This document shows positions 5,001 through 5,165 of a stretch of 5,165 nt of DNA, piece by piece. The position numbers were made by a program, and so were the translations under genes. The stretch lies in NCBI GenBank assembly GCA_937870805.1, contig CALMZT010000007.1:1-5165 (forward strand), read 5' to 3'. The DNA comes from an uncultured Chloroflexota bacterium (GTDB lineage Bacteria > Chloroflexota > Anaerolineae > Aggregatilineales > Phototrophicaceae). Under the pieces are notes generated by a model that did no database searches, was not told the DNA's origin, and saw only the letters and a program-made list of their open reading frames with translations. Each line of letters begins with the position of its first letter. The stretch's first letter is position 1.

Positions 5001-5165
5001 GTGATTTATCTGCTGGATACAAATACGATCTCAGATTTGATTGAACACAATCAAATTGTTCGGCGGAAAGTATCCACAGTGTATGATAATGGCGATGATT
5101 TAGGCTTATGTCGACCTGTTGATTATGAACTGATGCGCGGTTTTTTCACCCGCCCGGCGCTGACA
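5001..5165 (+). CDS. PIN-domain (VapC-like) toxin ribonuclease, 5' part
   Basis: The frame opens with GTG at 5001 and is still open at the window end, giving 55 residues of a protein usually near 130-150. The start MIYLLDTNTISDLI is the characteristic first strand of PIN domains, with the first metal-binding acid at D6. The second conserved acid is likely E43 in VDYELMRGFF, matching the YEL.RG motif of VapC-like proteins. The remaining catalytic acids lie beyond the window. VapC toxins are Mg-dependent RNases that cut tRNA or rRNA and are held inactive by the cognate antitoxin. AAGGA nine bases before the GTG supports this start. The gene follows the antitoxin-like gene by 15 bp, the usual antitoxin-then-toxin order. 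Confidence 0.85.
   Translation, partial: MIYLLDTNTISDLIEHNQIVRRKVSTVYDNGDDLGLCRPVDYELMRGFFTRPALT

Overview
The window is about 5.2 kb of moderately GC-rich bacterial DNA with compact coding on the + strand. No 16S gene or other firm taxonomic marker is present. The gene mix (stand-alone homoserine dehydrogenase, soluble REC-histidine kinase hybrid, PspA next to an unfamiliar membrane coiled-coil protein, a PIN-type toxin-antitoxin pair) and the abundance of small palindromic intergenic elements suggest a filamentous or environmental bacterium, perhaps Chloroflexota. Cyanobacteria are an alternative; this placement is an inference of low to moderate confidence.

Layout from left to right: the C-terminal end of an IS3-family transposase (1-128); an AT-richer stretch without a convincing gene (129-391), which holds a possible minus-strand gene remnant; a nested palindromic element (392-481); hom, homoserine dehydrogenase (512-1534); an 82-bp MITE-like element with a clean 8-bp duplication, inserted at the hom stop codon (1533-1630); a response regulator-histidine kinase hybrid (1700-2833); a leader region with a candidate -10 box and a hairpin (2858-2944); a PspA/IM30-family gene (2995-3690); a 142-bp inverted-repeat element (3718-3859); a two-TM coiled-coil membrane protein (3915-4736); a small antitoxin-like gene (4749-4985); and the start of a PIN/VapC-like toxin, cut by the window end (5001-5165).

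The hybrid kinase, PspA and the membrane coiled-coil protein plausibly form an envelope-stress neighbourhood: a signalling protein, a membrane-remodelling coiled-coil protein, and a membrane protein that could anchor or regulate it. This rests on gene order and architecture only. The toxin-antitoxin pair follows the membrane gene by 12 bp and could share its transcript. hom is metabolic and looks unrelated.

The most unusual signal is in the intergenic DNA. Four of the gaps carry a short G-rich/C-rich palindrome at the apex of a longer inverted repeat. In two cases the inner palindromes are nearly the same sequence (AACAAGGGG ... CCCCTTGTT). In the best case there are two nested sets of 9-bp direct repeats. 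This looks like small palindromic elements that insert into the loops of pre-existing hairpins.
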